Shown piece after piece: positions 1 through 10,758 of a stretch of 64,000 nt of DNA. The stretch is from Amphimedon queenslandica (taxonomy: Eukaryota > Porifera > Demospongiae > Haplosclerida > Niphatidae). The position numbers were made by a program, and so were the translations under genes. The stretch is from assembly GCF_000090795.2 (NCBI RefSeq), contig NW_003546633.1, forward strand, positions 16,878-80,877. Reading direction: 5' to 3'. The notes beneath the pieces were generated by a model that was given only the letters and a program-made list of their open reading frames with translations, had not been told where the DNA came from and made no database searches. Each line of letters starts with the position of its first letter. The first letter of the stretch is position 1.

Positions 1-354
1 GCATGAGTTCAATGAAGAATGACTTGATAAATCATGCATTAATAGCTATAATTAGTTATGCTAATGGAGTAAGGGTGGGCACCATGGCTTATTTCCTTAC
101 GCTTGTGTACTCTAGCTCTCTTTCCTCTAGCTATAAGAGCCATTTTATTATGAACTGATAAATTTAGAATAGGCCTTTCCTACTCAGGCCCACTCCTGGC
201 TACGCTACTCATAGCAGTGTGCCATGTTGCAAATATCAGCCCTACAAAACTCATTCCTCTTGCAATTGAGATGACTAAATGGCAACAAAATAAACAAAGC
301 AAATCTGGCTGCCACAAATTATTAAAAATTAATATCAACATTTCTTAGTTTTCA

Positions 355-805
355 TTACAATTCTATACCATTTGAACTCGTTGATCCTGCAGGTGGCATA
401 GCTGGTAGAGGATGTTCACGAGCTATTTCATCAGCTAATGCTGGATCACCTCCTCCTTCTTTAACAGCTACACACACTCTCATCCAACAAGGAATACCAT
501 TAGTCTTGTAATCATAATCTTTCTTTAACCAATGCTCTAGAACTTTACGTAGACATGACAGATCTTTTCCACTAAAGTTAGCTTCAATGCTGTTGATAGT
601 ATCTATTCTGAGACGCAATGAAATAGCAATCTGCTCCCAATGAGCTGAGAGTGGTCTGACTTTATCATAAAGAGGATAGAAGTCTTTGATGCCTATGATG
701 AAAAAAATTAAAACTGGTCTTCACTCTTTACGACTTAAAAAACTCACTTAGTTCTTTGTCAGAAACATCCACAAAATCCTGAGTTCCTGTTTCAAGCTTA
801 GCCAT
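355..805 (-). CDS. Small two-exon Death-domain protein
   Basis: Predicted exons are 805-748 and 692-355, joined in phase 1 (donor GTGAGT after 748, acceptor TAG before 692), giving about 131 residues. The second exon encodes a Death-superfamily six-helix domain: the pattern W-EQIA-SL-L, then CLRKVLEHWL, then IPCW-RVCVAVKE, then ALADEIAREHP is the usual Death-domain spacing. Such domains pair with one another in signalling adaptors, which is family knowledge. The same domain with the same intron phase heads the two large ankyrin genes at 31926 and 56204, but here the reading frame stops 14 codons after the domain, so this is a Death-domain-only protein or a truncated copy. An upstream ATG (964) in the first exon frame would add an unrelated N-terminal stretch; I chose 805 because it gives the short N-terminus seen in the paralogues. 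No promoter or polyA signal was confirmed. Confidence 0.6.
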
Positions 806-1477
806 TTTGTACAAGAAAATACCCGCAGTTCGAGCTACGCCCAACGCATAGGCGTGGCTCAATAATATACGGAAATTTCCTTCAGTATAGAATACAGAGT
901 AGACACGTGCGTAGTAATGGTTTGTAGGGCACCACCCACTCGGCACCACCAAGCAATCACTCAATCAGCTCTTGGGTCCAGACTATTTCCTTTTATAAAA
1001 AGCTTGTAAGGACCCTACACAATGGAGTAAGGATATAATTTAGTGTTGCTCATACCCCTGATCAGTATAATTGGGCATTTTGGGGTAAACATTTTGTGCC
1101 GCTGTCTTCTGTATTGAATTGTGCTAAAATGTCCAGGGGATTAAAATTTTGTCGATCAGATATAGGGTTGGAATCATTTTTAAGGCATACTGGTATCTAT
1201 TTATTTTGAATATAAGCTTTAATTAAATTGAGATTTTAAGTTCTAGGAAACTTACTATTACTGGAAATTTATTTTATAAATCTAATAAATTGAGCTACAT
1301 ATTCATTATCTTTCTCCCTCTATCTCTCATTAGTGTCTGTTGTTACTACTGGTTATTAATTTAATTCTTTTTAAAGGAATATACTGTACATGGCTACATT
1401 GTATGAGTGCATGTACTTTAAACAATATTTTGAATCAGTCTACATTATACAATGTTCATATTGTTTGTCTTCTGTTT

Positions 1478-1512
<35 letters not shown>

Positions 1513-1516
1513 GTAG
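806..1516. other. Intergenic, no gene seen
   Basis: No coding exon is recognisable. A CT dinucleotide run lies at about 1481-1510; it directly precedes the first recognisable exon of the Lon pseudogene and probably served as its polypyrimidine tract. Confidence 0.5.
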
Positions 1517-3826
1517 GTAGAACATATCTCGTTCAATTGGCCGGGCATTAAATAGGGAAGTAAGAGTACACAATAAAGTAATGCAGCAATCACTCTGTAT
1601 GTGTGTGTGTTAGTACTTTAGGTTCAGTGTAGGAGGTATGACTGATGTGGCTGAGATAAAGGGACACAGGAGGACATATGTTGGTCCCTTGCCTGGTAAA
1701 GTGATACAGTTTAAAGAAAGTACAAATTGAGAATCCACTCATACTGATTGATGAACTGGGACATGGTACCAGGTATGTGAGTTTGGGAATAGAATATTGT
1801 TGTACATAATTCTTGTATATGTATTTATATGTGTACATGTATTTGTAGTAGTTTTGTTATAACAGTGTTGGATTCGTGAATCATTGTAATTGTTACTGAT
1901 ACAAATGCATGTTCTTATGTTGTGTAGCAAGTTTGAGCTGATTCCGATTAAAATTGGATTTTTCATGAATTTTTAAATTTGCTTAAAAATGGGACTAAAG
2001 TCCCTGTAGTACTATAGTACAGAGTTTTTGGCCAAATTTTATCAAAAACAAAAATGAGAGAATTCCCCATTTTTATAATGTTTACTGATACATGGTGTTA
2101 TAATGTTGTGTAGCAAGTTTGAGCTGATTCCAATCAAAAATGGATTTTATATTCATTAACCTTAGTAGCATTTTTTTCTCACTTTTCAGGTCTCTGGTTA
2201 TTATATCGGAAGAGAAAGAAGCCATTGCTCAGAATTACGAGATACAACAAGCCCATTCTTTCTCTGGTTGAGAGGATTGGCAGGTCCTCATAGAAACTTA
2301 TGCCCTCTAGTTACTCATCAAGTGGTACTACACAGAGAGAGAGAGAGTGGATGAGGAACCTATAGAAACACGTTGAGAAGGTTAAGACTGCAAGGAATAC
2401 ACACACATGTCATAGTATTTATTGTCTTTTGCTTTTTGATCTATTTTATTGATTATGTATGTGCATTGTACATGTAATTGTACTGTTACTTAAATTCAGC
2501 TAATAATTATACACAATTATACGTGTACATATGCCTATGATATACTTTTATTGTGAGTTCAGTCTCCTTCCTTTTACAGATATTATATACGTAAAGCAGC
2601 TTTAAAGTCGTATCACTAACACAGACAAAATGATGATGATGAAGATGATGAAAAAAGAAGAAACAAAAGAAGAAAATAAACCTGCTACTGCTGTCTCTCC
2701 TGTCACTGTCTCTTCTACTAATTTAAAAGATTTTGTCAGTCAGTCTTAGTTTCTGATCACCTCTAAAAGTATGATCATGGGTTTAGCTTGGACGTCACTG
2801 AGTGTTACAACTCTATGTGGAGACAGGCATGATTGAAGGGCAGGGGTTGTCTAAGTAGGGAGAAGGAAGTATGACTACTACTGGTCAGATGGGAGATGTA
2901 ATGAATGAGTCCACTGTCATTGCTTATGCATTTGCTAAGGTAAGAGATCAAAATGCAAGGCACTTTTGCCGTACGGGTATAAAATTCCGTGGGGTATTTA
3001 ATTTCACAGATTTCGTGGGTGACTTCTCAACCACGAAAATTAATACCATGGAAATGCTTACTGTGCATGTGCAGCACATGAAAATCAATGACATCATAAA
3101 AGTGCACGTGCAAAAACGCAAAATTCAACCCACTCAAAATTAAAGAATTAAGAGCTTTTCACTAAAACACGAAATTTTATACCCTCGAAATTTTCCACCC
3201 GTACGGTATGTACATGTAAATCATATTTTTATTATTTTAGTCATTTTTGTCTTCAAAATGTCCTTCAAATGATTTCCTTTAGAAAGCAAAAATGCATCTC
3301 CACATTCCTGAGGTAATTTATTATAAATTAATAATTATTATTGTTATTATTATAGGGTGCTATCCCAAAGAACGGTCCTTGCCAAGTGTTACTATAGTCT
3401 TTGCCCTCCTCTCACTAGCTAGTCTATGGATCATCCAATACATCAGAGTATTGCCATGACTGGTAAACTGTCACTCACAGGAAAGGTAACTCTTTCTACC
3501 TTACTCTCATTGACTCCTATTGCATAGTGTTTTGTTGGGTTAATGGTCACATGACTCATCTAAATCCTAAGCCTTATACATGTAATATGTGCGGGTGTTT
3601 TTTAAGATCAATTTTGTTTTAATTTAAATTGGTATGTGTGCATTGTATGTATTGCCAGTTGACATTATCAAAGAAAAGACATTGCTGTCTGTAAAATAAA
3701 TTTATAATTTAAAATTAAATTTCTCTCTTCTTTATATCTTAGGCAAAACACTCAGGCATAAGCTGTATTATACTGCCTGAGGCCAATAAGAGGGACTATG
3801 AGGATCAGCTGATTGCATTACCTTAA
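1517..3826 (+). pseudogene. Decayed mitochondrial-type Lon protease gene
   Basis: Successive exon-like blocks match the order of the C-terminal half of LONP1-type Lon, an ATP-dependent AAA+ serine protease of the mitochondrial matrix. Blocks: 1517-1559 (just after Walker A, residues ending ALNRE), 1622-1772 ([19 protein letters not shown], then ENPLILIDE Walker B), about 2190-2270 (EEKEAIAQNYEIQQAHS), about 2590-2815 (KDFV and IMGLAWT), 2860-2939 (TGQMGDVMNES), about 3280-3312 (HLHIPE), 3356-3485 (GAIPKNGP and AMTGKLSLTGK) and 3743-3826 (CIILPEANKRDYED). Many blocks still end in GT donors, so it arose from genomic DNA and not from mRNA. Lesions: TAG at 1518-1520, a frame change near 1728, TGA near 2270, TAG near 2740, and a frameshift in the 3356 exon that destroys the segment holding the catalytic Ser. 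The N-terminal domain is not visible. I am confident of the family and of its being broken. Confidence 0.85.
2969..3206. repeat. MITE-like foldback element
   Basis: Imperfect terminal inverted repeats begin with CCGTACGGGT and end with ACCCGTACGG; the interior is rich in AAAATT/CGTGG words. A related copy lies at about 8383-8606, where the segment from GTGGGGTATTTAATTT to TACCATGGAAATGCT is nearly the same. It sits in an intron of the Lon pseudogene. Confidence 0.6.
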
Positions 3827-4432
3827 GCGGTTAGCAGTGATCATGGAAGGGGAAACAAGGCACAGGGCTGGTACTGGTACATCTGAAGAAGACAAAGAGA
3901 AATGTCATATATGATGTTTTGGATCAACCCGAACCCCTAGATCCTGAAACAACAGACGAGGAGGGTGGTAGAGTCCTTTTGAAAAGAGGCACTAACAATA
4001 GTCGTAAGAAATGAAATATCATGATACTAGTAGCGTTGAACCTCAAACCACACTGGAGGATCAGATCTGCAAAAGAGGTAAGTGCATGTATAATCCTTTT
4101 GTGATGATTGAAAGGATTAGAAGATTGATATACATATTACATACACGTAGCATCTGTATATGCTTCTGCTTAAAAATGAAAATACTGTATAGCTGCTAAC
4201 TTGTTTAGAGAGGGGGTAAATTTTGGCAAGTCTGACATTTTGATAGCCATTTGTCAAATAAAATGCATCATTTTAAATCATGTTCATGCTCAGTCATGCA
4301 AGGCCATAGATTTGCCAAATTAAAACAATCTCCATTGTATTATCAAAGATTTAGCAATGAGCCAAAATTTTGGCTTTCTAAAAGTTACCAGCTATACAGT
4401 GAACTAGAGACTCCAAGCAAGTGATAGTTTGC

Positions 4433-4636
4433 CATATAGCTCCAAATTTTGTCGGTCAAAATTTTCGTCAAATTCATCAAGTACTTTTGCTTGACGCTGA
4501 CGAAATTTTTGTTCCACGTGGGTAGTATGCAGATTAATAACTAAAATGACAAAAATTTTAATGACGAAAATTAATTTTAACTAGAAATTAAGATTTTGAC
4601 GAAATTTTTGACTGACGAAAATTTAGAGCTATACGG
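4433..4636. repeat. MITE-like foldback element
   Basis: Left end reads CCATATAGCTCCAAATTTTG and the right end is its approximate reverse complement, ending AGAGCTATACGG. The arms carry repeated GACGAAAATTT words. A second copy of the same family lies at about 29227-29405. Confidence 0.6.
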
Positions 4637-4959
4637 TACTTATAAAGTATTATTAAATGATATAGTCTGTTGCAAGTTATTAAGCATACTCTCTCTCCCC
4701 TCTCTCTCTATCTGTCTAGATCAATGAAGATTATGTTAGCTTAATACAATGGTGGCAGCTCCAATGGGACAACATAGCACATAAAACTTTTGCTGAATCA
4801 ATGGACAAAAAAGAATATGTTTCGTTTGTCTAAAGGTAAGAGAGTAGATGAATGATAATACAAGATATGTTAATGTTAGTTGATGCACAGTTTGATTAGG
4901 AAGCATTTGCCCTTATCATCTCTACTAGCTTTAGCTTTAAAAGTTGCTTTCTGAAGCAA

Positions 4960-5360
4960 CTTTAAAGATTTTTTAATCCAGTTTTGATTGGAATGAGCTC
5001 AAAAATTCTACACAGCATATAAACATGTATACGTACCAGGAAAATTATTTAAAATGGAAAAGTTCTCCTTTTCTTTTTTGGCAAAATTGTACAGGGACTT
5101 TAGTCCAATTTTTAGGCAACTTTAAAAATTCATAAAAAATCCAATTTTGATTGGAATCAGTTCAAACTTTCTACACAGCATAAGGACATGTATATGCATA
5201 GAAAAAAATTATAAAAATGGAAAATTCTCTCCTTTGCATTTTTGATAAAATTTTGCTAATGTCCCTACAAGGACTTTTGTCTGATTTTAAAGCAAAGTTT
5301 AAGGTTCATAAAAATTTCAAATTTGTTAGAATTATCTCTAAACTTCTATGCAACATGCAT
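4960..5360. repeat. Dispersed ~180-250 bp repeat, three adjoining units
   Basis: Each unit has the core CTACACA(A/G)CATAAG followed by ACATGTATA, then a run like AAAAATTATAAAAATGGAAA, then TTTTTGACAAAATTTGG. The same core recurs at about 1921-2160, 13440-13740, 17560-18100, 24530-24880, 26010-26900, 48730-48860 and 54690-55170, in both orientations. No coding potential was seen. It is probably an old non-autonomous element. Confidence 0.6.
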
Positions 5361-5695
5361 AAGAACCTTTACATGTATTTTTTGTTTTCAATTACTATTA
5401 CTAATATAGGTAGTTTCTCCTAATGTCATTCACTGATATCAGGTAGCATCGGCCTAGGCAGGTACCTCCTTCTACAATGAATCAAAGATCAACAGATACT
5501 AATACACTGACTTGACAACAATGAACAATACAAGAGACAGCATGAAATAAGATAGCTGCATTAGGATAGAGTGAGTTGGTGACTCATTCATTTGACTTTA
5601 ACTACTTTGATATTACTGATAATGTGTATTAATATACAGTAGATGTTAGGTTTATAGTCAATAATTATTGATAATACTTTAATGATGTGTGTGGT

Positions 5696-5879
5696 GCAGG
5701 GCTGTAAATTTTGTGGATTTTGCAATTTTTGAAGATTCACGAAAATTACCAGCGAAAATGAAATTATTACAGTGCAAGATGGTAGACGGCAAAAATTCGC
5801 GAAAATTAAATTAGCAAAATAGTATTTAGGTAAATTCATGAAATTTACAGCCCTCAAAAAATTTTGCGCTATATACGGT
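5696..5879. repeat. MITE-like foldback element
   Basis: Inverted repeats AGGGCTGTAAATTT (left) and AAATTTACAGCCCT (right) flank an interior with GCGAAAATT words; just outside the right arm lies GCGCTATATACGGTA, like the ends of other elements in this window. Confidence 0.5.
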
Positions 5880-6786
5880 ACAATCGTCCTCTCATTTGTT
5901 CTCGCTTCTATTGATAAGACTGCTCTAAGACTCAACAATCAATTCCTTGTTGGGGATACTTACTCTATTGGTTGATCTGTTGTGATGTTCTGGGGCCTGG
6001 GGGCATTAAATGAAACTGTTTATTTTTCAGCTTTATAATTGAAGTGTCTTGCAAGTTTGTAAGTGTAAATTACGGAAACTGGAAGATTTTAATGATGATC
6101 CTGATAATTCCACCCTATTGTTATTTTAACAAGAAGTTACTTTAAAAGGTTACTGACGATGTATTTTATGAACTGAGCTCTTTCTACAATTGAATGATTA
6201 CAGGTAATTCACACCCATGCAGGTAATAATACAAATCTATATAGAGTCTAGGTATAAAAATATAGCTTGGTGAGTTGGTTTGATCATGGTTTGATTGAAT
6301 CCGAACCGTTTCATTACTAAACTAAAATAATTAAGATAATTTATCTTGATAAATCCTCTGTTTGCCAGTGAAAATAGAATAATATAATTCTCCATATTGT
6401 TTTATCAAGTAAGGAGTGAGTAAAAATAAGTATAATTAAGTTGGCAAATTGTACAGTAAAAGCAATGTGTGTCTGTCAATAGTGCAAATAGTTATATTAC
6501 TCCAATATGGTAATCACAAAGTAAACTTCCTTTTGCCTAGCATGAGTTTGTTTTACCAACTGAACAGTAGAGTACTCTGCTGTAATTGCACTGTTTGACA
6601 ACACATTATACAACTTATACATAGTGCACTAGACTGTCTTTTGTCTTATCTCTCTTGAGGACAATAAGTGAATCAGAGGAGCATGTTTTATTCTTCCTTT
6701 CTCCTTTTACTGTATTAAAGTAATGAGACCATTTGCAGTACATAGGACTAGTGAGGAATAAACCTTTCCCGTGTAAAAGAGACAAT

Positions 6787-7827
6787 ATGTATATTTCAGC
6801 TTTTAATTTATCCTTGATTATACTGATGAACATATTTGCTGATCAATTTAGTGATAGGCAAGACACCAGAGTCTTCAATAATGGTGTGATGCAGGTCAGT
6901 GTATTCATTTCAGTAAACTACAATGGAGAGGCAAGTGAAGACGAGATAATAACTTATGTGCAAAATAATGCTGTCATATATTCATTGACGTTTGGAGAAA
7001 ATGTAAAATGGCCAAATTCTACAACTGATAACTGTTTTCATCATGATATAGACCATGCTGCTAACAAAAGTACATCAGTGCCTCCTAAAGCTATTTCAGA
7101 CATAAGAGTTCCGTTATATTTCACTGTACCAGGTGGCTCTGCTAAAGGAGAGCACAGGTGGATAGCTAACCTGGATGGCAAGCAGACTAGTGAAAAAACA
7201 CCACTAATTATTACTGTTGAATCATTCAGTGTTTCTGGAGACGATTTTGAGATTGTAGATAAAACAAAATTTGATTGTCTTGTATTGCATGTACTGAAGT
7301 ACAAGAATGATGTGTTCTCAAGTGCCAATAAATTGTTGAATTGTACTGAATTCAAAGGAATAAAGTTCAGTGGAACTAGTGCTAATACATGGGTCACAAT
7401 GTCATCAGCTAATGGTCGTAAGCTGGGTGTCTTTGTCGAATACAGAGAAACAAGTAACATACAAATAGCCATTCCTGATTACACATACCAGCAAAATCAA
7501 GTGGTAAAAAAATATGTGGATGTCTGTTCTTCTATGATCATGCCCACTGGTACATGTTTAGACGATACCTTAGTTTTGAATCCTGCTCATGTTGACAATG
7601 CCTGGAATGAAGGAGTAGTTTTGATACAGGTGGGTAATGGAGATATAGGAATTTGGTGTGAAAATTGGGAGAGTGGCTTCCAAACTTTTCGTCGTTATTC
7701 TTTTGAGTGTCAGGATCTTGTATTCCAAGACACCTTTGGTGGCAGGGTGGAAATCAGATTTAACTGGAATGCAGGTGACAGGTACGGAGTGTCGGTAGTT
7801 AGCAAGGCTAAAGTTGTATATCCTTGA
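6787..7827 (+). CDS. Intronless orphan protein, possibly secreted
   Basis: A single open frame of about 346 residues, in a window where nearly all other genes have introns. I chose the ATG at 6787 because the residues after it (AFNLSLIILMNIFA) look like a short signal peptide; an in-frame ATG at 6733 would put 18 polar residues in front and hide it. The protein has seven Cys and N-glycosylation sequons (NST, NKS, NCT), which suits export. Apart from the N-terminus there is no membrane segment, no repeat and no motif I recognise. The early stretch RVFNNGVMQVSVFISV is weakly like a class of bacterial beta-sandwich proteins as I remember them, so transfer from bacteria is possible but unproved. 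An AATAAA lies at 8082-8087. I cannot assign a function. Confidence 0.6.
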   Translation: MYISAFNLSLIILMNIFADQFSDRQDTRVFNNGVMQVSVFISVNYNGEASEDEIITYVQNNAVIYSLTFGENVKWPNSTTDNCFHHDIDHAANKSTSVPPKAISDIRVPLYFTVPGGSAKGEHRWIANLDGKQTSEKTPLIITVESFSVSGDDFEIVDKTKFDCLVLHVLKYKNDVFSSANKLLNCTEFKGIKFSGTSANTWVTMSSANGRKLGVFVEYRETSNIQIAIPDYTYQQNQVVKKYVDVCSSMIMPTGTCLDDTLVLNPAHVDNAWNEGVVLIQVGNGDIGIWCENWESGFQTFRRYSFECQDLVFQDTFGGRVEIRFNWNAGDRYGVSVVSKAKVVYP

Positions 7828-8787
7828 AAATTACATTGGAGGCCATAGATCTAACTACATGAATTGTAAAATCAATTTGATTGAGGCCTTTTTGTTTACT
7901 AATTTTTGCTACATGAGTTACATACAAATAATTTGATTTAGGTCTTTTTCTTTACTAATTTCGCTACATAAATTATTTAGGCCTTTTTGTTTGTTATTAC
8001 AGCAACAATTTCTTTTAATAATTAAACTATTGAATTGTTTACACGATGCATTATAAATGCAGCTGTAATTTGCATTTGCTGAATAAAAACCTTAATTTAA
8101 TCTGCTGACTTGATATGTGATTGGTGTATTTTTTCATGCTTCAATCACTGCACTGCAGAATTGCACACACCACTGAAGATGAGATCCATTCAAAGTTATC
8201 ATCTCCTGTCAATCCAGTTGTCTGTGTGTATCTCAATTTTGGTTGGTGGTATTAGTCTACGAGACTGATTTACACACTCAGATCTTTCTCCAAGAAAAGA
8301 AGAAGTGATACTATGGATCAGCTGTCCTCATTGTCTATTCTATCTCTTTACAGCTAATGCTATAGTGAGCCTAAATGCTGTACATGCATAAAATTTTGTG
8401 GGGTATTTAATTTTGTGGATTTTGTGTGTGACTTCTTAACCACAAAAATTAATACCATGGAAATGCTCACTGCATGCCGGTATGCACAGCAAAGGCAAAT
8501 GTATGGCTTAATGCAAGTGCATGTACAAAATGTAAAATTTAACCCCTTCAAAATTAAAAATTACGACCTTTTCACTCAAACACAAAATTTTATAGCCACC
8601 AACACATAACTGCATTAAATTATTATGAAAAAATGCACAGACTTCTTTGAGCCACAAAAATTAGAGTAGATAAAGGTGTACAAGACTTTTGGGTCAAACT
8701 ACTGACACCGGAATTCGTACATAATAATATTTATTGCTTGATAATGATATTCAAGTAGTCTAACTATGCAAGCAGTTGGCATATAGT
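7828..8787. other. 3' flank of the orphan gene with a MITE copy
   Basis: Contains the likely polyA signal at 8082-8087 and, at about 8383-8606, a relative of the element at 2969-3206. No gene seen. Confidence 0.5.
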
Positions 8788-8810
8788 CTACAGTGTGTCA
8801 ATATTCGACT

Positions 8811-8919
8811 AATGTACCTTTTGAACTAGTTGATCCTGCAGGTGGCATAGCTGGTAGAGGATGTTCACGAGCTATTTCGTCAGCTAATGCTGGATCACTT
8901 CCTCCTTCCTTAACAGCCA
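8811..8919 (-). pseudogene. Fragment of a Death-domain gene (3' end only)
   Basis: On the minus strand this segment matches the end of the Death-domain exon at 355-692: the residues LADEIAREHPLPA and the following GSTSS tail are readable. The match stops abruptly at about 8919, where a perfect inverted repeat begins, so helices 1-5 of the domain are missing. It cannot encode a working domain and is best seen as a breakpoint remnant of the duplications that spread this exon. Confidence 0.7.
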
Positions 8920-8945
8920 GGAAATATCTGGCTGTTAAGGAAGGA
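8903..8945. repeat. Perfect 18-bp inverted repeat at a duplication breakpoint
   Basis: Arms 8903-8920 and 8928-8945 are exact reverse complements with a 7-nt loop (GAAATAT). The left arm is Death-domain coding sequence (the reverse complement of the codons for LTAVKEG), so the right arm is an inverted copy of coding sequence, as expected from fold-back repair or template switching. Confidence 0.8.
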
Positions 8946-9189
8946 GAAGGTGGTCATAATAATGAGAATTGTAAACAAATGGTATAAGAATATAGTTTGA
9001 TGAGTTGGTTTGATCAAAGCTCTGCTAATTTACTACTATCCTATAAGATACAATTAAATCAATGATTCATTATTGTACAGAATACAATAGTAGAGTATGT
9101 TGAATGAGTTTACTATTGCATTAATGGCAATGCTAAGATATGACGTGAATCAAGGACTGTCTTTTAACTATTGTGAGTATACCTACTTC

Positions 9190-10435
9190 TCTATTCTCTA
9201 TGAGATATCATAATAACCTTATTCACAACAAACACTCCCACTTCTCTTGATGTGTGTATTACATTCAATCTCTCTTTAGCTCTATAAGTCCTTTTATTGT
9301 CTTGTTTCAAGTGATTGTATAATTTAATCACTAAAAAATCTTCTCTTCCAACAATACTGGGAGTTATCACCACCTTTGCCTGAGCAAGAAAGAGAAAATA
9401 AAAGGAGAGAGAGAGAGGAGTTAATAATACAGATACATCTATAGCAAGTTTGTGTGGATTGGCAGGATCAACAATACATGCATGGGATGGTTCAAGAATG
9501 ACTGAGGCTCTATTGCTGTTGGTATAGCAGCATTGTACAATGCAATTAATGAATCAGCAACAAAAACAAAAATTAGCAATATAAATGTACATGTATATGT
9601 ATTCTAGTGTAATTCATATGTTGAATAACTCTTTATCTGTAATAAGGTCTAAAATTTGTTGCTTCAGAGGAATTCGATAAAAAGTTCGTTTTGTGTATTC
9701 AACTGATTTTTCAAAGGCCATGGCCAATGCCCATATTACTTCTATTTGATTTTAGTTTCTTTACCGTATAGTGCTTTATTTTGGAGGAGCTAAACTTTCG
9801 CTATTTTTGCGGTTAGCATGAAACCGCGAAATTAAAGATCAGCTAAAATTTCAATTGCCATTAAAGGCGTGGCACTAACATTGCAAATCCGCAAAAGTTA
9901 TTTCGGCAAAAAATTGATTTTTATCAATCCACGAAATTTTAGCTCCGCAAAATTAAAGTGCTATACGGTATTTAATTTTTGTCAATTTCTGATTTCCTGT
10001 ATTATCAAACTTATTTATTGTTCATCTCTTCCTCTCTCCTTTTTTATAATGAATTTATTTTAAAGGCTATAGCCTGTGGTTTTTGTAGTGCATAAATGTA
10101 CATGTATATGCATTCATGTATGCTATTGCTTACACCTGCATCATTTGCTATATATAGATTCAGCAGCATTGGCCATTACTCCTTGTACATACACATGGCT
10201 ACAAAGAATAAAGAAACAAAAAAGAAGAGAAAAAAATAATAATGTATAGTAAAATAAAGAGAATGACAGACAAGAGAAAGAATACAATTCAACATGTAAA
10301 TATATTCTTTATAATTATGATTACTCTCAGTAGTCCAGTTTCTAGTATACACATCTCTCATCACAGATAACACAAAACTCTTACCAGACAAAAAATCCAT
10401 CTTCAAAATTTGGTCGTATTTAATATCCTATGGTA
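9190..10435 (-). other. Unidentified minus-strand exon remnants (copy 1)
   Basis: Four exon-like blocks read on the minus strand: about 10427-10388 (DIKYDQILKMDFLS, ending in a GTAAGA donor), about 10186-10140 (MANAAES, then disrupted), about 9520-9440 (ASVILEPSHACIVDPANPH) and about 9374-9225 (VIKLYNHLKQDNKRTYRAKE). I do not recognise the family. The second block has an in-frame stop. Parallel blocks lie at 13700-14655 in front of the second HSPA12-like gene, so the remnants belong to the same duplicated unit. It may be a broken gene or one with exons I could not join. Confidence 0.35.
9762..9970. repeat. MITE-like foldback element
   Basis: Left end TACCGTATAGTGCTTTATTT and right end reading AAAGTGCTATACGGTA are inverted repeats about 35 nt long with mismatches; the interior has GCGAAATTAAAG-like words. 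It carries the clearest form of the shared TACCGTATAG terminus. Confidence 0.7.
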
Positions 10436-10758
10436 AAAAGGAATGTGTCATTTACAAAACATAAAAGTAATATTCATAATCATTTAAATTAAATTGATGC
10501 TACAACCTATCATAACAATTCCAAGAATTATACATACATTTTGTAGTCCTTAGTTGTGATATAAAGCAAATGAATACCATTGTACATTTCTAGGAACTGG
10601 CAACTTCTTCACCCATAAGTATACACACAACAGTTATAAAATTCCAGGAACCATACAAATCATGAATTTTCTAAGAACAAAGGATTATTATAAAATTCTT
10701 TTTATAAGTCACATACAGTGAGTGTCCGCTTTAACCAAGAGTGGAGTGAAATCTGAAA

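Larger units (their letters stand above)
3827..6732. other. Repeat-rich region, no supported gene
   Basis: This 2.9 kb has two MITE-like elements and three or more copies of a dispersed repeat (listed separately). Short open stretches with splice-like edges occur at about 3905-4076 and 4721-4833, but I cannot match them to a family and do not call a gene. They may be more remnants of the duplication that brought the Lon pseudogene. Confidence 0.4.

Noticed and set aside
728-964. Longer N-terminus for the first Death-domain gene
   Set aside because: The extra upstream residues have no match in the two paralogous genes, whose first exons code for about 20 residues only.
2871-3143. 90-codon plus-strand frame as a separate gene
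   Set aside because: Its first part is a Lon exon ending at 2939 and the rest is a MITE; not an independent gene.
7041-7472. 143-codon minus-strand open frame opposite the orphan gene
   Set aside because: It is antisense to a longer open frame with better start context, and its translation has no domain-like pattern.
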